Part shown: in pieces, positions 40,580-47,871 of the stretch
Layout of the letters: each line of letters starts with the position of its first letter
Position numbering within the stretch: the stretch's first letter is position 1
From: Chloroflexota bacterium
Lineage (GTDB): Bacteria; Chloroflexota; Anaerolineae; Anaerolineales; Villigracilaceae
NCBI GenBank assembly: GCA_016234555.1
Contig: JACRBJ010000077.1
Coordinates: forward strand, 1 to 64,000
Reading direction: 5' to 3'
Length of the DNA stretch: 64,000 nt
The notes under the pieces: generated by a model
Database searches by the model: none
Told to the model about the DNA's origin: nothing
Seen by the model: the letters and a program-made list of their open reading frames with translations, nothing else
Position numbers and translations under genes: made by a program

Positions 40580-40614
40580 GAAAAAATTGACAGCCACCAC
40601 AGGTGACTGTCAAT
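40580..40614 (-). terminator. Intra-operon terminator between binding protein and ATPase genes
   Basis: ATTGACAGtCACC, loop tgt, GGTGgCTGTCAAT and six Ts on the minus strand. It should cut most transcripts after the binding-protein gene, giving more binding protein than ATPase and permease. Confidence 0.75.
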
Positions 40615-40633
40615 GGATTATAACGTCAATCTC

Positions 40634-40664
40634 CGTAGGGGCGAGGCGCCGCCTCGCCCCTACG
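40634..40664. repeat. Perfect GTAGGGGCGA palindrome (copy 2)
   Basis: CGTAGGGGCGAGGCG and CGCCTCGCCCCTACG with a one-base centre. The outer GTAGGGGCGA is shared with the element at 23507-23566. Confidence 0.7.
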
Positions 40665-40672
40665 ATACAAAT

Positions 40673-41704
40673 TTACGGCAACAGCGTCGCGTTGACAGAA
40701 TCCGCGTAGGAGACATCAACCGTCAACATGTTCTTTCCCTTTGCCCAAGCCAGCGCGTCGTTCCATTCCTCTTCGGTGGGGACTCCAGCCGTGGGGAAGG
40801 GCGGCACTTTGTAGGTTTCCAGCAATGGCGGTGGCACAATTTTCTGGTCGCTCAAAACGTTGGTGTATTTCTTCGCATCGGCATTGACCAACTCAACCGC
40901 TTCCTCAACTGCCGCCAAAAAGCCCTTCACCGCTTCGGGGTTCGCATCGATCACTTCCTTGCGGAATGAAAGCACGCTGAAACCGTATTCGGGATGTTTG
41001 GAATCATCGAGCACGATTACCGCTCCCTGCTGGACAGCCAGTGCCCCAAGGGGGTCGGGCAGCGTCCCAGCGTTCAACTCGCCCGAAGCGAGCAGCGCCA
41101 TGCGGTCGGGAATCTTCGGCACGGCGATGGTCTTGATGTCGTCCTGGGTCAAGCCTTCCGCCTGCAAAAGCCGTTCGGTCACATACTCGATGACCGTTCC
41201 CTGCGAGACGCCAATCTCCACGCCCTTCAAACCCTGCGCGTCGGTGATGCCGCTCTTGGCAGACGCGATGATGAAGAAATGTCCCGCGCTTTCGGATGGG
41301 CGCAGCGCATAACGAACCGCCTGCATTTTGACCTTCTCTTTGTTGAACAGCATATCTGCCAGAATCTCGTTGACCGCGCCGTCCGCCTGACCCGCCGCGA
41401 GCAGTTGGTCGCGCTCGGGGGCGGACGCAACGGGGACAAATTCCACGTTGACGCCGTGCTTGGCAAACAAACCTTCCTGCTGGGCGACGTACATCGGAAG
41501 CGTGTCGATGATGGGGAGGACGGCAATCTTCAACGTGGCTGCTTCAGCCGCGGGCGCTTCGGTGGCGACCTCTGTGGCTGATTCCGCTGCGGGAGCCCCT
41601 GTCGCAGGGACGGTTTCGATGAGGGCGGGTGTTGTGGGTGAACCGCACGCGCCGAGGATCAACCCCAGCGCAAGAACAAACACGAACAAGCGATACGAAC
41701 GCAT
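40673..41704 (-). CDS. NMT1/THI5-like (SsuA/TauA-type) substrate-binding lipoprotein
   Basis: 343 aa. Lipobox LILGAC (Cys 20), a Thr/Ala-rich linker to ~50, then the periplasmic-type fold: LKIAVLPIIDTLPMYVAQQEGLFAKHGVNVEFVPVASAPERDQLLAAGQADGAV, the classic NMT1/THI5-like opening. It captures the importer's substrate. It is encoded after tetR in one transcript with the ATPase and permease. The ligand cannot be told from sequence. Confidence 0.9.
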   Translation of the reverse strand: MRSYRLFVFVLALGLILGACGSPTTPALIETVPATGAPAAESATEVATEAPAAEAATLKIAVLPIIDTLPMYVAQQEGLFAKHGVNVEFVPVASAPERDQLLAAGQADGAVNEILADMLFNKEKVKMQAVRYALRPSESAGHFFIIASAKSGITDAQGLKGVEIGVSQGTVIEYVTERLLQAEGLTQDDIKTIAVPKIPDRMALLASGELNAGTLPDPLGALAVQQGAVIVLDDSKHPEYGFSVLSFRKEVIDANPEAVKGFLAAVEEAVELVNADAKKYTNVLSDQKIVPPPLLETYKVPPFPTAGVPTEEEWNDALAWAKGKNMLTVDVSYADSVNATLLP

Positions 41705-41736
41705 GAATTACTTCTCCTTTTTTTCCTTTTTACTCG

Positions 41737-42339
41737 TTACTCATTCCTCTCCACCCCAATCGACCGCAGCAAAAATCTCTTCAACTCAGGCAGGGACTCT
41801 TCCAGCGGCGGCGCGCCTGTGTAAATCCAATGGATGACCACTTCATTCAATGCGCCGACCCAAGCTCGGGCTGTAATCTCCGCTTGAAGCGGAGGGATGC
41901 TCCCGTCCGCCGCAGCCCGCTCCAGCCGCGACTGGACAAGCGCGGTCAGTCGGTTGTTGATGGCGCGGCGTCGTTCCTCGAAGACGGCTCCCAATCCCAC
42001 AGCCTGCACCAGCGCAATCTTCGCCAGTCCGCGATACTGGCTGAACAAGCCGAGGGCGGTACGCAGGGCGGCATCCATTTGCTGCATCCCGTGATCCTCT
42101 TTTTCCATCGCCTGCTTGATTTTTGATTCGAGCAGGTCGGCGAAGGTGTCGCTCAGGGCGAGGAAAATATCCTGCTTGCTGGGGAAGTAGAAATAGAACG
42201 AGCCTTTCGAGGTGCTGGATTCGCTCACGATGTCGTCTACCTTGGTGTCGTGGTAGCCTTTCGTGGCGAAAACCTTCACGGCCGCTTCAAGGATGCGGGT
42301 GCGGGTTTCCTGAGTGGGGTCGAGGTTGGGTGTGGTCAT
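41737..42339 (-). CDS. TetR/AcrR family regulator of the importer operon
   Basis: 200 aa. The N-terminal helix-turn-helix is TRTRILEAAVKVFATKGYHDTKVDDIVSESSTSKGSFYFYFPSKQDIFL; the C-terminal ligand domain (~75-200) is helical. It is the first gene of the operon, followed 32 bp later by the binding-protein gene. A palindrome 10 bp upstream of its start (42349-42371) is a good operator, so it probably represses itself and the importer. Confidence 0.9.
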   Translation of the reverse strand: MTTPNLDPTQETRTRILEAAVKVFATKGYHDTKVDDIVSESSTSKGSFYFYFPSKQDIFLALSDTFADLLESKIKQAMEKEDHGMQQMDAALRTALGLFSQYRGLAKIALVQAVGLGAVFEERRRAINNRLTALVQSRLERAAADGSIPPLQAEITARAWVGALNEVVIHWIYTGAPPLEESLPELKRFLLRSIGVERNE

Positions 42340-42348
42340 GAGTTATAG

Positions 42349-42371
42349 ACCGACTGGTCAGTCTAGTCGGT
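42349..42371. promoter_or_regulatory. TetR-type operator
   Basis: ACCGACT, GGTCAGTCT, AGTCGGT: 7-bp arms around a 9-bp centre that itself repeats GACTGGTCAGTC. It sits right upstream of the tetR ATG, where binding would block transcription. Confidence 0.7.
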
Positions 42372-42388
42372 TGCGAAGAATATCACAA

Positions 42389-42419
42389 TAAAAAATCCGC
42401 GTCAAGGCTGGCGCGGATT
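42389..42419 (-). terminator. Terminator after the 88-aa gene
   Basis: AATCCGCG and CGCGGATT, followed on the minus strand by TTTTATT. It insulates the F420 side from the tetR operon. Confidence 0.8.
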
Positions 42420-42449
42420 GGGTCTTGCGTGTAGGGAAATGTTATTGAA

Positions 42450-42716
42450 TCAGGCAACATCCCACTCGTCAACGGGTTCGGGTGGCTCGGCGTTCAGCGG
42501 GTAGGCCCAGATCCCGCCTTCGTTCATCATCTTCGCAACCTGGTACGGCTTGGGCAGGGACTCAAAGGTCTGTCCGCTCATGAAGTCGATGATCAACTGG
42601 TGCGGCGGCTTCTCTGTTTTGAAACTCTTCTGAACCCGTCCCAGAAAATATTTGGCGCTTTCCTTCGAGATTTGAAAACGTGAAGCGATCATCTCGAATG
42701 GCTTATTTTTGTTCAT
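42450..42716 (-). CDS. Small protein of unknown function
   Basis: 88 aa, hydrophilic. MNKNKPFEMIASRFQISKESAKYFLGRV contains a helix-turn-helix-like stretch (FQISKESAKYFL), and an acidic C-terminal end EPVDEWDVA follows. No family recognised. AAGGAA lies upstream. It follows the LLM oxidoreductase gene on the same strand after a hairpin, and a terminator comes after it. Confidence 0.6.
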   Translation of the reverse strand: MNKNKPFEMIASRFQISKESAKYFLGRVQKSFKTEKPPHQLIIDFMSGQTFESLPKPYQVAKMMNEGGIWAYPLNAEPPEPVDEWDVA

Positions 42717-42735
42717 GTGATTTTCCTTAAATCAA

Positions 42736-42768
42736 GACCTCGGAGGTTTTCAAAACCTCCGAGGTCTG
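42736..42768. repeat. Palindrome AGACCTCGGAGGTTT
   Basis: AGACCTCGGAGGTTTT and AAAACCTCCGAGGTCT with a two-base turn. It resembles the MITE end AGACCTGACAGGTTT in its outer bases. It lacks a good T-run and lies between the LLM and 88-aa genes. Confidence 0.6.
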
Positions 42769-42776
42769 TTTGCAAA

Positions 42777-43775
42777 TTACTTCTGTGCAAACGTGTCAAT
42801 TAATAACTTGAAATTCCCGCCGACGGGGTACAGAATCGGACAGGTGCATCCGCGTTTGGTGTATTCAGCCACCTTGGCGCGGGCTTCTGCTGGCGTGCCG
42901 GAAGCAGTAATCTTATGGACAAGCGCATCGGGGACGAGATGCTTGGCTTTGTTGATTTGTTCCTTGGTGGCGGGCCAGCCCAAAATGGATTGAATCTCAT
43001 GAACCACTTCATCCGAAACGCCTGAAGCCTTGGCGATGTGCGGTTGCTGCGCCATGTACTGGCAGAGAAGCATCTTGCTGTAGTCGATTGCCTTGTCGTG
43101 GTCTTCATCCACCGAGCAGACGATCAACTGCGGACGGTCGAGGTCTTCGAGTTTGCGTCCCGCCTTCTTTGCGCCCTTTTCGAGCAGTTCGAGCGCCTTG
43201 TCGTTATATTCGGGAGCGACGCAGTAATTCATCACACAGCCGTCGGCGATTTCACCCGTCATTTCCATCATCAGGTCACCCGTCGCGCCGATCATGATCG
43301 GCACATTGCGCGGTTCACGGCGACCATGTACCACGTCCAGTTCGATGCCGTCCACATGATGGAATTCACCGTGGAAGGTGACTCGTTCCATGCGGAGCAG
43401 GCGGCGCATCACTTCGACGGTCTCGCGCATGGCGAGCAGGGGCTTGCGGCGTTCGATGCCCACGTTCTTCGCCAGCGGGTCCCACCACGCGCCGATGCCG
43501 CAGATGATGCGATTTGGCGCGAGGTCATCAAGGGTGAGGAAGGTGGCGGCAAGCAGACCGATATTGCGCGTCCAGTTATTGATGACGCCTGAGCCGACCT
43601 TGAGGGTATTGGTCACAGCCGCGTAGGCAGCCATCGGCACAATGGCGTCGCGCACCAGGCGGCTCTCCGCCTGCCAGACCGCTTCAAAGCCTTTTGCTTC
43701 CGCATACCTGGCATAATCCATCCCGTCGCGGAGATCGTGCGAGTCCTGCAAATATAGAGCCATTCGTTCAGTCAT
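42777..43775 (-). CDS. LLM-class, probably F420-dependent oxidoreductase
   Basis: 332 aa TIM-barrel of the luciferase-like/methylene-tetrahydromethanopterin reductase family. MALYLQDSHDLRDGMDYARYAEAKGFEAVWQAE at the start, VGSGVINNWTRNIGLLAATFLTLDDLAPNRIICGIG, and VPIMIGATGDLMMEMTGEIADG are family landmarks. The cofF420 biosynthesis genes immediately upstream on the same strand support F420 rather than FMN as cofactor. The substrate is unknown. It differs from Mer in length and the absent terpenoid-type insertions, so it should not be called Mer. Confidence 0.85.
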   Translation of the reverse strand: MTERMALYLQDSHDLRDGMDYARYAEAKGFEAVWQAESRLVRDAIVPMAAYAAVTNTLKVGSGVINNWTRNIGLLAATFLTLDDLAPNRIICGIGAWWDPLAKNVGIERRKPLLAMRETVEVMRRLLRMERVTFHGEFHHVDGIELDVVHGRREPRNVPIMIGATGDLMMEMTGEIADGCVMNYCVAPEYNDKALELLEKGAKKAGRKLEDLDRPQLIVCSVDEDHDKAIDYSKMLLCQYMAQQPHIAKASGVSDEVVHEIQSILGWPATKEQINKAKHLVPDALVHKITASGTPAEARAKVAEYTKRGCTCPILYPVGGNFKLLIDTFAQK

Positions 43776-43851
43776 AATTTTTCTCCTTGTGAGTAAAAAT
43801 CTACCGCAAAGGGCTCAGGCTCTGAAAACTCAGCTCCCTTTCGGCTGAAGA

Positions 43852-44460
43852 CTAGATTCTTTCCGCTTCCAACTTCCTTATCATTTCCAAATCTTCGGGC
43901 AGGTCCAGGTCGAGACTGAGGGAGGGCAACTCCACAATCTCGAGCCTTGCGCCGGATTCCTTCACACGCTCACAATGCCTGTGAAATGATCCCTCGCCGA
44001 AGTCATACTCAATCTGTCCTGCGGGGACCATCAGCAGGGCGTTGGTTCCCTTGCCATGCCTGTCGGGGGCGATGACCACAACGGGCGGCTTAACGGCGCG
44101 ATCAATCAGCGTGCGTACATCCTCAGGGGTAAGCAAAGGCAGGTCGGCGGGCAGAACCAGCACTCCGCGCGTTGAGTGGACTTGCGCCATCACCGTGGCG
44201 CGTTTGAGCGCCGTATTCAAATGCGGCTGACCATCCTCCTGCACGGTCTTTGCGCCCTGATTGCGGGCGATGGTCAGGGCTTGCGGGTCGCGGCTGACCA
44301 CCAGAATCTGGTCGAGTTCCTTCAACTCGGAAAGCACCTTGATGGTGCGCTCCAGCAGGTTTTGATTCAGCGCGGTTCGTTCGTCTTCTGTTAATGTGCC
44401 GGCGAGGCGCGACTTGCCCCGCCGTAGCGGTTTTACTGGGACGATCGCCCAAAGTGTCAT
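43852..44460 (-). CDS. cofC: 2-phospho-L-lactate (or phosphoenolpyruvate) guanylyltransferase
   Basis: 202 aa. N-terminal WAIVPVKPLRRGKSRLAGTLTEDER is the nucleotidyltransferase start typical of CofC/FbiD; LVLPADLPLLTPEDV carries the metal Asp, and GKGTNALLMVPAG the base-binding loop. It makes the GDP- or GPP-activated C3 acid that CofD transfers to FO. Overlaps cofD by 4 bp. Whether 2-phospholactate or PEP is used cannot be told from sequence. Confidence 0.92.
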   Translation of the reverse strand: MTLWAIVPVKPLRRGKSRLAGTLTEDERTALNQNLLERTIKVLSELKELDQILVVSRDPQALTIARNQGAKTVQEDGQPHLNTALKRATVMAQVHSTRGVLVLPADLPLLTPEDVRTLIDRAVKPPVVVIAPDRHGKGTNALLMVPAGQIEYDFGEGSFHRHCERVKESGARLEIVELPSLSLDLDLPEDLEMIRKLEAERI

Positions 44461-45404
44461 AGTAAACTCCCAACAAAGTGGAGCACATCTTTTGCCAGTC
44501 GGGCGCGGTCGGCAGATGAATTCATCAGGGTGTCCGTCACCAATATTTTACCCTTTTTGAATTTGTCTGACAACTGTCTGTCCTGACTGTCCAAAACGAA
44601 TCCAGTCAACAGGTTACGGTAATGCTCCGCGACAGCCAGCGCCGAAGGCTCGATGCCCAACTCGGCGTACATCTTGGCGGCGGGACCTTTCACGGTTTTC
44701 CCGCCGATGATGGGGGAAACCGCGACCACGGGTTTATCAAATTTATGTCCCTCTCCTTCTGGGAGAGGGGATGGGGTGAGGGCGAGGACGCGCAGAATCG
44801 GGTCGATGCTGACCCAGGGATTGGACGGGCAGATGACGACTGCGTCAGCCGCTTCGAGCGCTTCATCCGCGCCGACAGTTGGTTGCGCTCCCTCGATTCC
44901 GTCGAACCGAAAGCCTTTGACTCTCGGCTCGCAATGCCTGTGGACAAAATATTCCTGAAATGCCAGTTCGCCTTCGTCGGTATCCACGATGGTTCGGACG
45001 GGCGAATCGCTCATCGGCGTAACCGTTTGCTTGATACCCCATGCTTCGCAAAACTCCCTCGTGACCTGCGAAAGCGATTTGCCTTCCTTCAATCTTCTCG
45101 TGCGTTCGAGATGCGTGGCGAGGTCCTGGTCACCAAGACGGAACCAGTTTGGTCCGCCAAGTCTTTCGATGTTGGAGATGACATTCCAGGTTTCGTTCTG
45201 CCGTCCCCAACCTGTTTCGGGATTTGCCAGTCCGGCAAGCGTGTAACAAACCGTATCCAAATCAGGACAGATGGTCAACCCCAGGTGTTCGAAATCGTCG
45301 CCAGTGTTGACGATGACGGTCAAATCTTCAGGGGGCAGAATTTGGGCGAGTCCGTGCGCCAGTTTCGCGCCACCGACTCCGCCCGCAAGGGCGACAATTT
45401 TCAT
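44457..45404 (-). CDS. cofD: 2-phospho-L-lactate transferase CofD with an in-frame repeat insertion
   Basis: 315 aa. VALAGGVGGAKLAHGLAQILPPEDLTVIVNTGDD and LTICPDLDTVCYTLAGLAN form the FO/GDP site; RLGDQDLATHLERT and MSDSPVRTIVDTDEG follow; VVICPSNPWVSIDPIL and SPIIGGKTVKGPAAKMY are the C-terminal signatures. It transfers the phospho-C3 acid to FO, making F420-0 or its dehydro form. Between the last two motifs the residues ALTPSPLPEGEGHKF come from a repeat at 44744-44786 inserted in frame, which is absent from typical CofD. Operon order: nitroreductase, cofD, cofC. Confidence 0.94.
   Translation of the reverse strand: MKIVALAGGVGGAKLAHGLAQILPPEDLTVIVNTGDDFEHLGLTICPDLDTVCYTLAGLANPETGWGRQNETWNVISNIERLGGPNWFRLGDQDLATHLERTRRLKEGKSLSQVTREFCEAWGIKQTVTPMSDSPVRTIVDTDEGELAFQEYFVHRHCEPRVKGFRFDGIEGAQPTVGADEALEAADAVVICPSNPWVSIDPILRVLALTPSPLPEGEGHKFDKPVVAVSPIIGGKTVKGPAAKMYAELGIEPSALAVAEHYRNLLTGFVLDSQDRQLSDKFKKGKILVTDTLMNSSADRARLAKDVLHFVGSLL
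44744..44786. repeat. TPSPLPEGEG-type repeat inserted inside cofD
   Basis: CCCTCTCC, ttct, GGAGAGGG with the flanking GATGGGGTGAGGGCGAGG. On the coding (minus) strand it reads LTPSPLPEGEGH, a well-known translation of a dispersed bacterial repeat. The cofD frame is preserved across it. Confidence 0.75.
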
Positions 45405-45414
45405 AGTCAGATGA

Positions 45415-45471
45415 TGGAGTCGAAAATCTCCTGATTTTCGAGCATCAAACGTCAGGAGACGTTTGACTCCA
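45415..45471. repeat. Three-way-junction element (copy 1)
   Basis: Outer stem TGGAGT/ACTCCA encloses two hairpins: CGAAAATC-tcct-GATTTTCG and CAAACGTC-agga-GACGTTTG, separated by 5 nt. The last codons of the neighbouring nitroreductase gene lie inside it. A second element of the same architecture but different stem sequence is at 46175-46229. Confidence 0.75.
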
Positions 45472-46059
45472 CTTTACAATTTCCTTTATCGGTTTTCTAT
45501 CTTTAATTTTAGGCGCCTCATCTGGATAACCTAGAAAATAAAACGCCTGCGGCTCCCAACTTTCGGGCAGGTTGAGGGCGGCGCAGGTTTCTTCTTGAGC
45601 ATACAACGCCCAGCAAATCCAATTCCCTCCCAGTCCTTCGGCATGCGTGGCAAGCAAAAGTTGCAGCCCCGCCGCCGCTGTGGATTGGACTCCCATAGCC
45701 GCTTCTTCGGGCGTATCGGCGCGGACATCGTTCTTATCACGGCAGAGGACAATTACCACAGGTGCTTCATCCATGCGGCGGAGCGATGTGGCAACACGCT
45801 TTTCGATGTCAGTTTCGCTTGCGCCTTCAGTCTGCATGTCCGCCCGCATTTTATCTGTGACTGCTTTGCCGAGACGCGCTTTAACGGATAAATCCGTTAC
45901 TACAACGAATCTCCACGGCTGGCGGTTATGCGCGGACGGGGCAAACGTCGCCGTGGCGAGAATCTCCTCGATGACCGACTCAGGCACGGGGTCGGGTTTG
46001 AAGCGGCGAATCGAGCGACGGGTCCGCAGGAAGGTATGAAGTTCTGATTTGGTAGGCAT
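45445..46059 (-). CDS. FbiB C-terminal-like nitroreductase of the F420 cluster
   Basis: 204 aa. RRSIRRFKPDPVPESVIEEILATATFAPSAHNRQPWRFVVV is the FMN-binding start shared with the nitroreductase half of FbiB. AGLQLLLATHAEGLGGNWICWALY and PQAFYFLGYPDE follow. In mycobacteria the corresponding half of FbiB reduces dehydro-F420 when PEP is the C3 source. A stand-alone copy between cofE and cofD suggests the same job here (inference). Its C-terminus (QTSPDV) is encoded by the palindromic element at 45415-45471. Confidence 0.82.
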   Translation of the reverse strand: MPTKSELHTFLRTRRSIRRFKPDPVPESVIEEILATATFAPSAHNRQPWRFVVVTDLSVKARLGKAVTDKMRADMQTEGASETDIEKRVATSLRRMDEAPVVIVLCRDKNDVRADTPEEAAMGVQSTAAAGLQLLLATHAEGLGGNWICWALYAQEETCAALNLPESWEPQAFYFLGYPDEAPKIKDRKPIKEIVKWSQTSPDV

Positions 46060-46174
46060 CGAGTTTGTAGGTTGCGCGCTGTTAAGCAGTTTGAAAAAAC
46101 TTCACGAGCAAATCGAGTTTAGCAAGCGGTCATAAGATTTGCGTTAGTTTTTCCCTTCGATTACCTAACGACTT

Positions 46175-46229
46175 TGGAGTTCGGAAGTTCTACTTCCGAA
46201 TGACCCCGAAGTAAAACTTCGGGACTCCA
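46175..46229. repeat. Three-way-junction element (copy 2)
   Basis: Outer stem TGGAGT/ACTCCA encloses TCGGAAGT-tct-ACTTCCGA and CCCGAAGT-aaa-ACTTCGGG, again with a 5-nt spacer. Stem lengths and order equal copy 1 while stem sequences differ. It lies between cofE and the nitroreductase gene. Confidence 0.75.
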
Positions 46230-46230
46230 T

Positions 46231-46998
46231 TTACCGGAACATATCCTGCTCCTTCGGGCGGAGCAATTCCTTCAATGACCCTTCTCCAAGCGGATAGGGG
46301 AATCCGCGCACATGCACGGCTGGAGTCCCCTCGGCGGCTTGACCCATCATCAGCGAGGCGGCGGCGGCAAGTTCATCCGCCACGCCGACGACGGTCACTT
46401 GCAGGGTGTACCCAAAGAGATCCTTCCAGCCGCGTTCGTCCAGCACGGCGGGGATTCCACTCAAGCCGATGCAAATGCCGACGGTTCCGTTGCGCCAGGC
46501 GCGTCCGTGCGAATCGATGATCATCACACCGATGTTGGTTCCCGTCCTTTGCCTGATTTCATCCCTGACCCTTCGCGCCGACTCGTCGGGGTTTTCAGGG
46601 AGCAGAAGTACGTACTCCTCTTTTTCATTTCCAAGTCCCGCCACGTTGGAATGGTCGATGCCCGCGTTGGCGCAGACAAATCCAAGTTTGTGCTCGACGA
46701 TGATCGCGCCGACTCGTGTGCGCAAGATTTCGTTGCTTTCCTGAAGCATGAGTTCCACGACGCGCGCATCCTTTTGAGTCTTCTCCGCCAGTTCAACGGC
46801 ACGGGCAGACGGGATGACTTCCGCAAGGTTCCTTATGCGCCCCTCGGCTTTGCTGACGACCTTTTGTGCGAGGATGAGAATGTCGTCGTTTTGCAGTCCG
46901 ATTTTTGTCTCGGCAAGGGATGAAAGCAAAATATCCGCCAGATTGTCATTCTGGCGGATAAGTGGGATGTTTTGAAGAGTGGTGAGGGAAAGGGTCAT
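46231..46998 (-). CDS. cofE: Coenzyme F420-0:L-glutamate ligase
   Basis: 255 aa from MTLSLTTLQNIPLIRQNDN; the longer frame is less CofE-like. It adds glutamates to F420-0 with GTP. Seen: DDILILAQKVVSKAEGRIRNL, RTRVGAIIVEHKLGFVCANAGIDHSN, VMIIDSHGRAWRNGTVGICIG, and the VVGVADELAAAASLMMGQAAEGTPAV stretch, all CofE/FbiB-N signatures. Here CofE is separate from the nitroreductase, unlike fused FbiB. Confidence 0.94.
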   Translation of the reverse strand: MTLSLTTLQNIPLIRQNDNLADILLSSLAETKIGLQNDDILILAQKVVSKAEGRIRNLAEVIPSARAVELAEKTQKDARVVELMLQESNEILRTRVGAIIVEHKLGFVCANAGIDHSNVAGLGNEKEEYVLLLPENPDESARRVRDEIRQRTGTNIGVMIIDSHGRAWRNGTVGICIGLSGIPAVLDERGWKDLFGYTLQVTVVGVADELAAAASLMMGQAAEGTPAVHVRGFPYPLGEGSLKELLRPKEQDMFR

Positions 46999-47056
46999 TG
47001 AGCGATTTGTAATTGGTGATCGGTAATTTTTGGTGCGTGAATATGTCAATTACCAA

Positions 47057-47734
47057 TTACGAATTACGATGAACTCCCGTGATTTTGATTCCTGCGTGGG
47101 TCGAGCCATATTTTTTGTTAATGCCGATCAGCACGCTGGTCAGACCTTCCACAACGACGGAATTTTCGAGAGGACCCGCGTCCCAGCCGCGCAGACCGGC
47201 GGCTTCCACCAGTTTGATGGTCTCGGCGCGCGCCTCCTTGCTGCTGCCTGTGACAAGGACGTCACACTCTGCATCCGAGTCTTTGAGCAGGTGGTCGTAG
47301 CCGATGTTTTGGAATGCGGCACAGACTTGCACATCTTCACCGACGATTTGTTTAGCTTCCTGCGCGGCGGAGCCTGCGGCGGGCATTTGTACGGTGGCGA
47401 CCTTGGGTGGCACAAGCGGAACGGTCACATCCACAAGGAGCTTGCCCTTGAGTTCCCCTTTGAGTGCTTCCAATGTGTCGCGGTGCGCGGCGTAGGGGAC
47501 GGTCAACACGGCGATATTCGCCTCTCGCGCGGCTTCGGGATTGCCCATGCCATCCACAGAGCCTTCCCCTTTCAGCATTTCCCTGACTTCGTTGGCGGCG
47601 GTAACAGCCTTTTCAGGGGTGCGCGAGCCGATGATGACACGGTAGCCTGCCCGCGCCCAACGGTAAACCAATCCCTTGCCTTCCTTGCCAGTTCCACCGA
47701 GTACGGCGACGGTGGGTAAATTCGATTCGGTCAT
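47057..47734 (-). CDS. npdG: NADPH-dependent F420 reductase
   Basis: 225 aa. N-terminal VAVLGGTGKEGKGLVYRWARAGYRVIIGSRTPEKA is the NADP Rossmann motif of F420:NADP oxidoreductase. Later EANIAVLTVPYAAHRDTLEAL and VCAAFQNIGYDHLL are family blocks. It moves hydride between NADPH and F420, supplying F420H2 for enzymes such as the LLM oxidoreductase at 42777. It stands upstream of cofE on the same strand. Confidence 0.92.
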   Translation of the reverse strand: MTESNLPTVAVLGGTGKEGKGLVYRWARAGYRVIIGSRTPEKAVTAANEVREMLKGEGSVDGMGNPEAAREANIAVLTVPYAAHRDTLEALKGELKGKLLVDVTVPLVPPKVATVQMPAAGSAAQEAKQIVGEDVQVCAAFQNIGYDHLLKDSDAECDVLVTGSSKEARAETIKLVEAAGLRGWDAGPLENSVVVEGLTSVLIGINKKYGSTHAGIKITGVHRNS

Positions 47735-47871
47735 TGTGTCTCCAGAAAACAGTTGATTTTTTGTTTGAGGCTTATGAGGTATTTGAGAGGTGGTGAGTTG
47801 GAAACCTCACACGCGGTACTTCAGACACCTCATTCCTTCAAATACCTCAACCCTTCAGATACTTCTTGTGC
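47735..47871. other. Gap between ssnA and npdG with a loose inverted repeat
   Basis: TGAGGTATTTGA near 47773 and TCAAATACCTCA near 47837 are exact inverse copies 50 bp apart, with GGTGGTGAG/CTCA pieces between. There is no gene. It may be a degenerate repeat or an mRNA hairpin. Confidence 0.5.
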
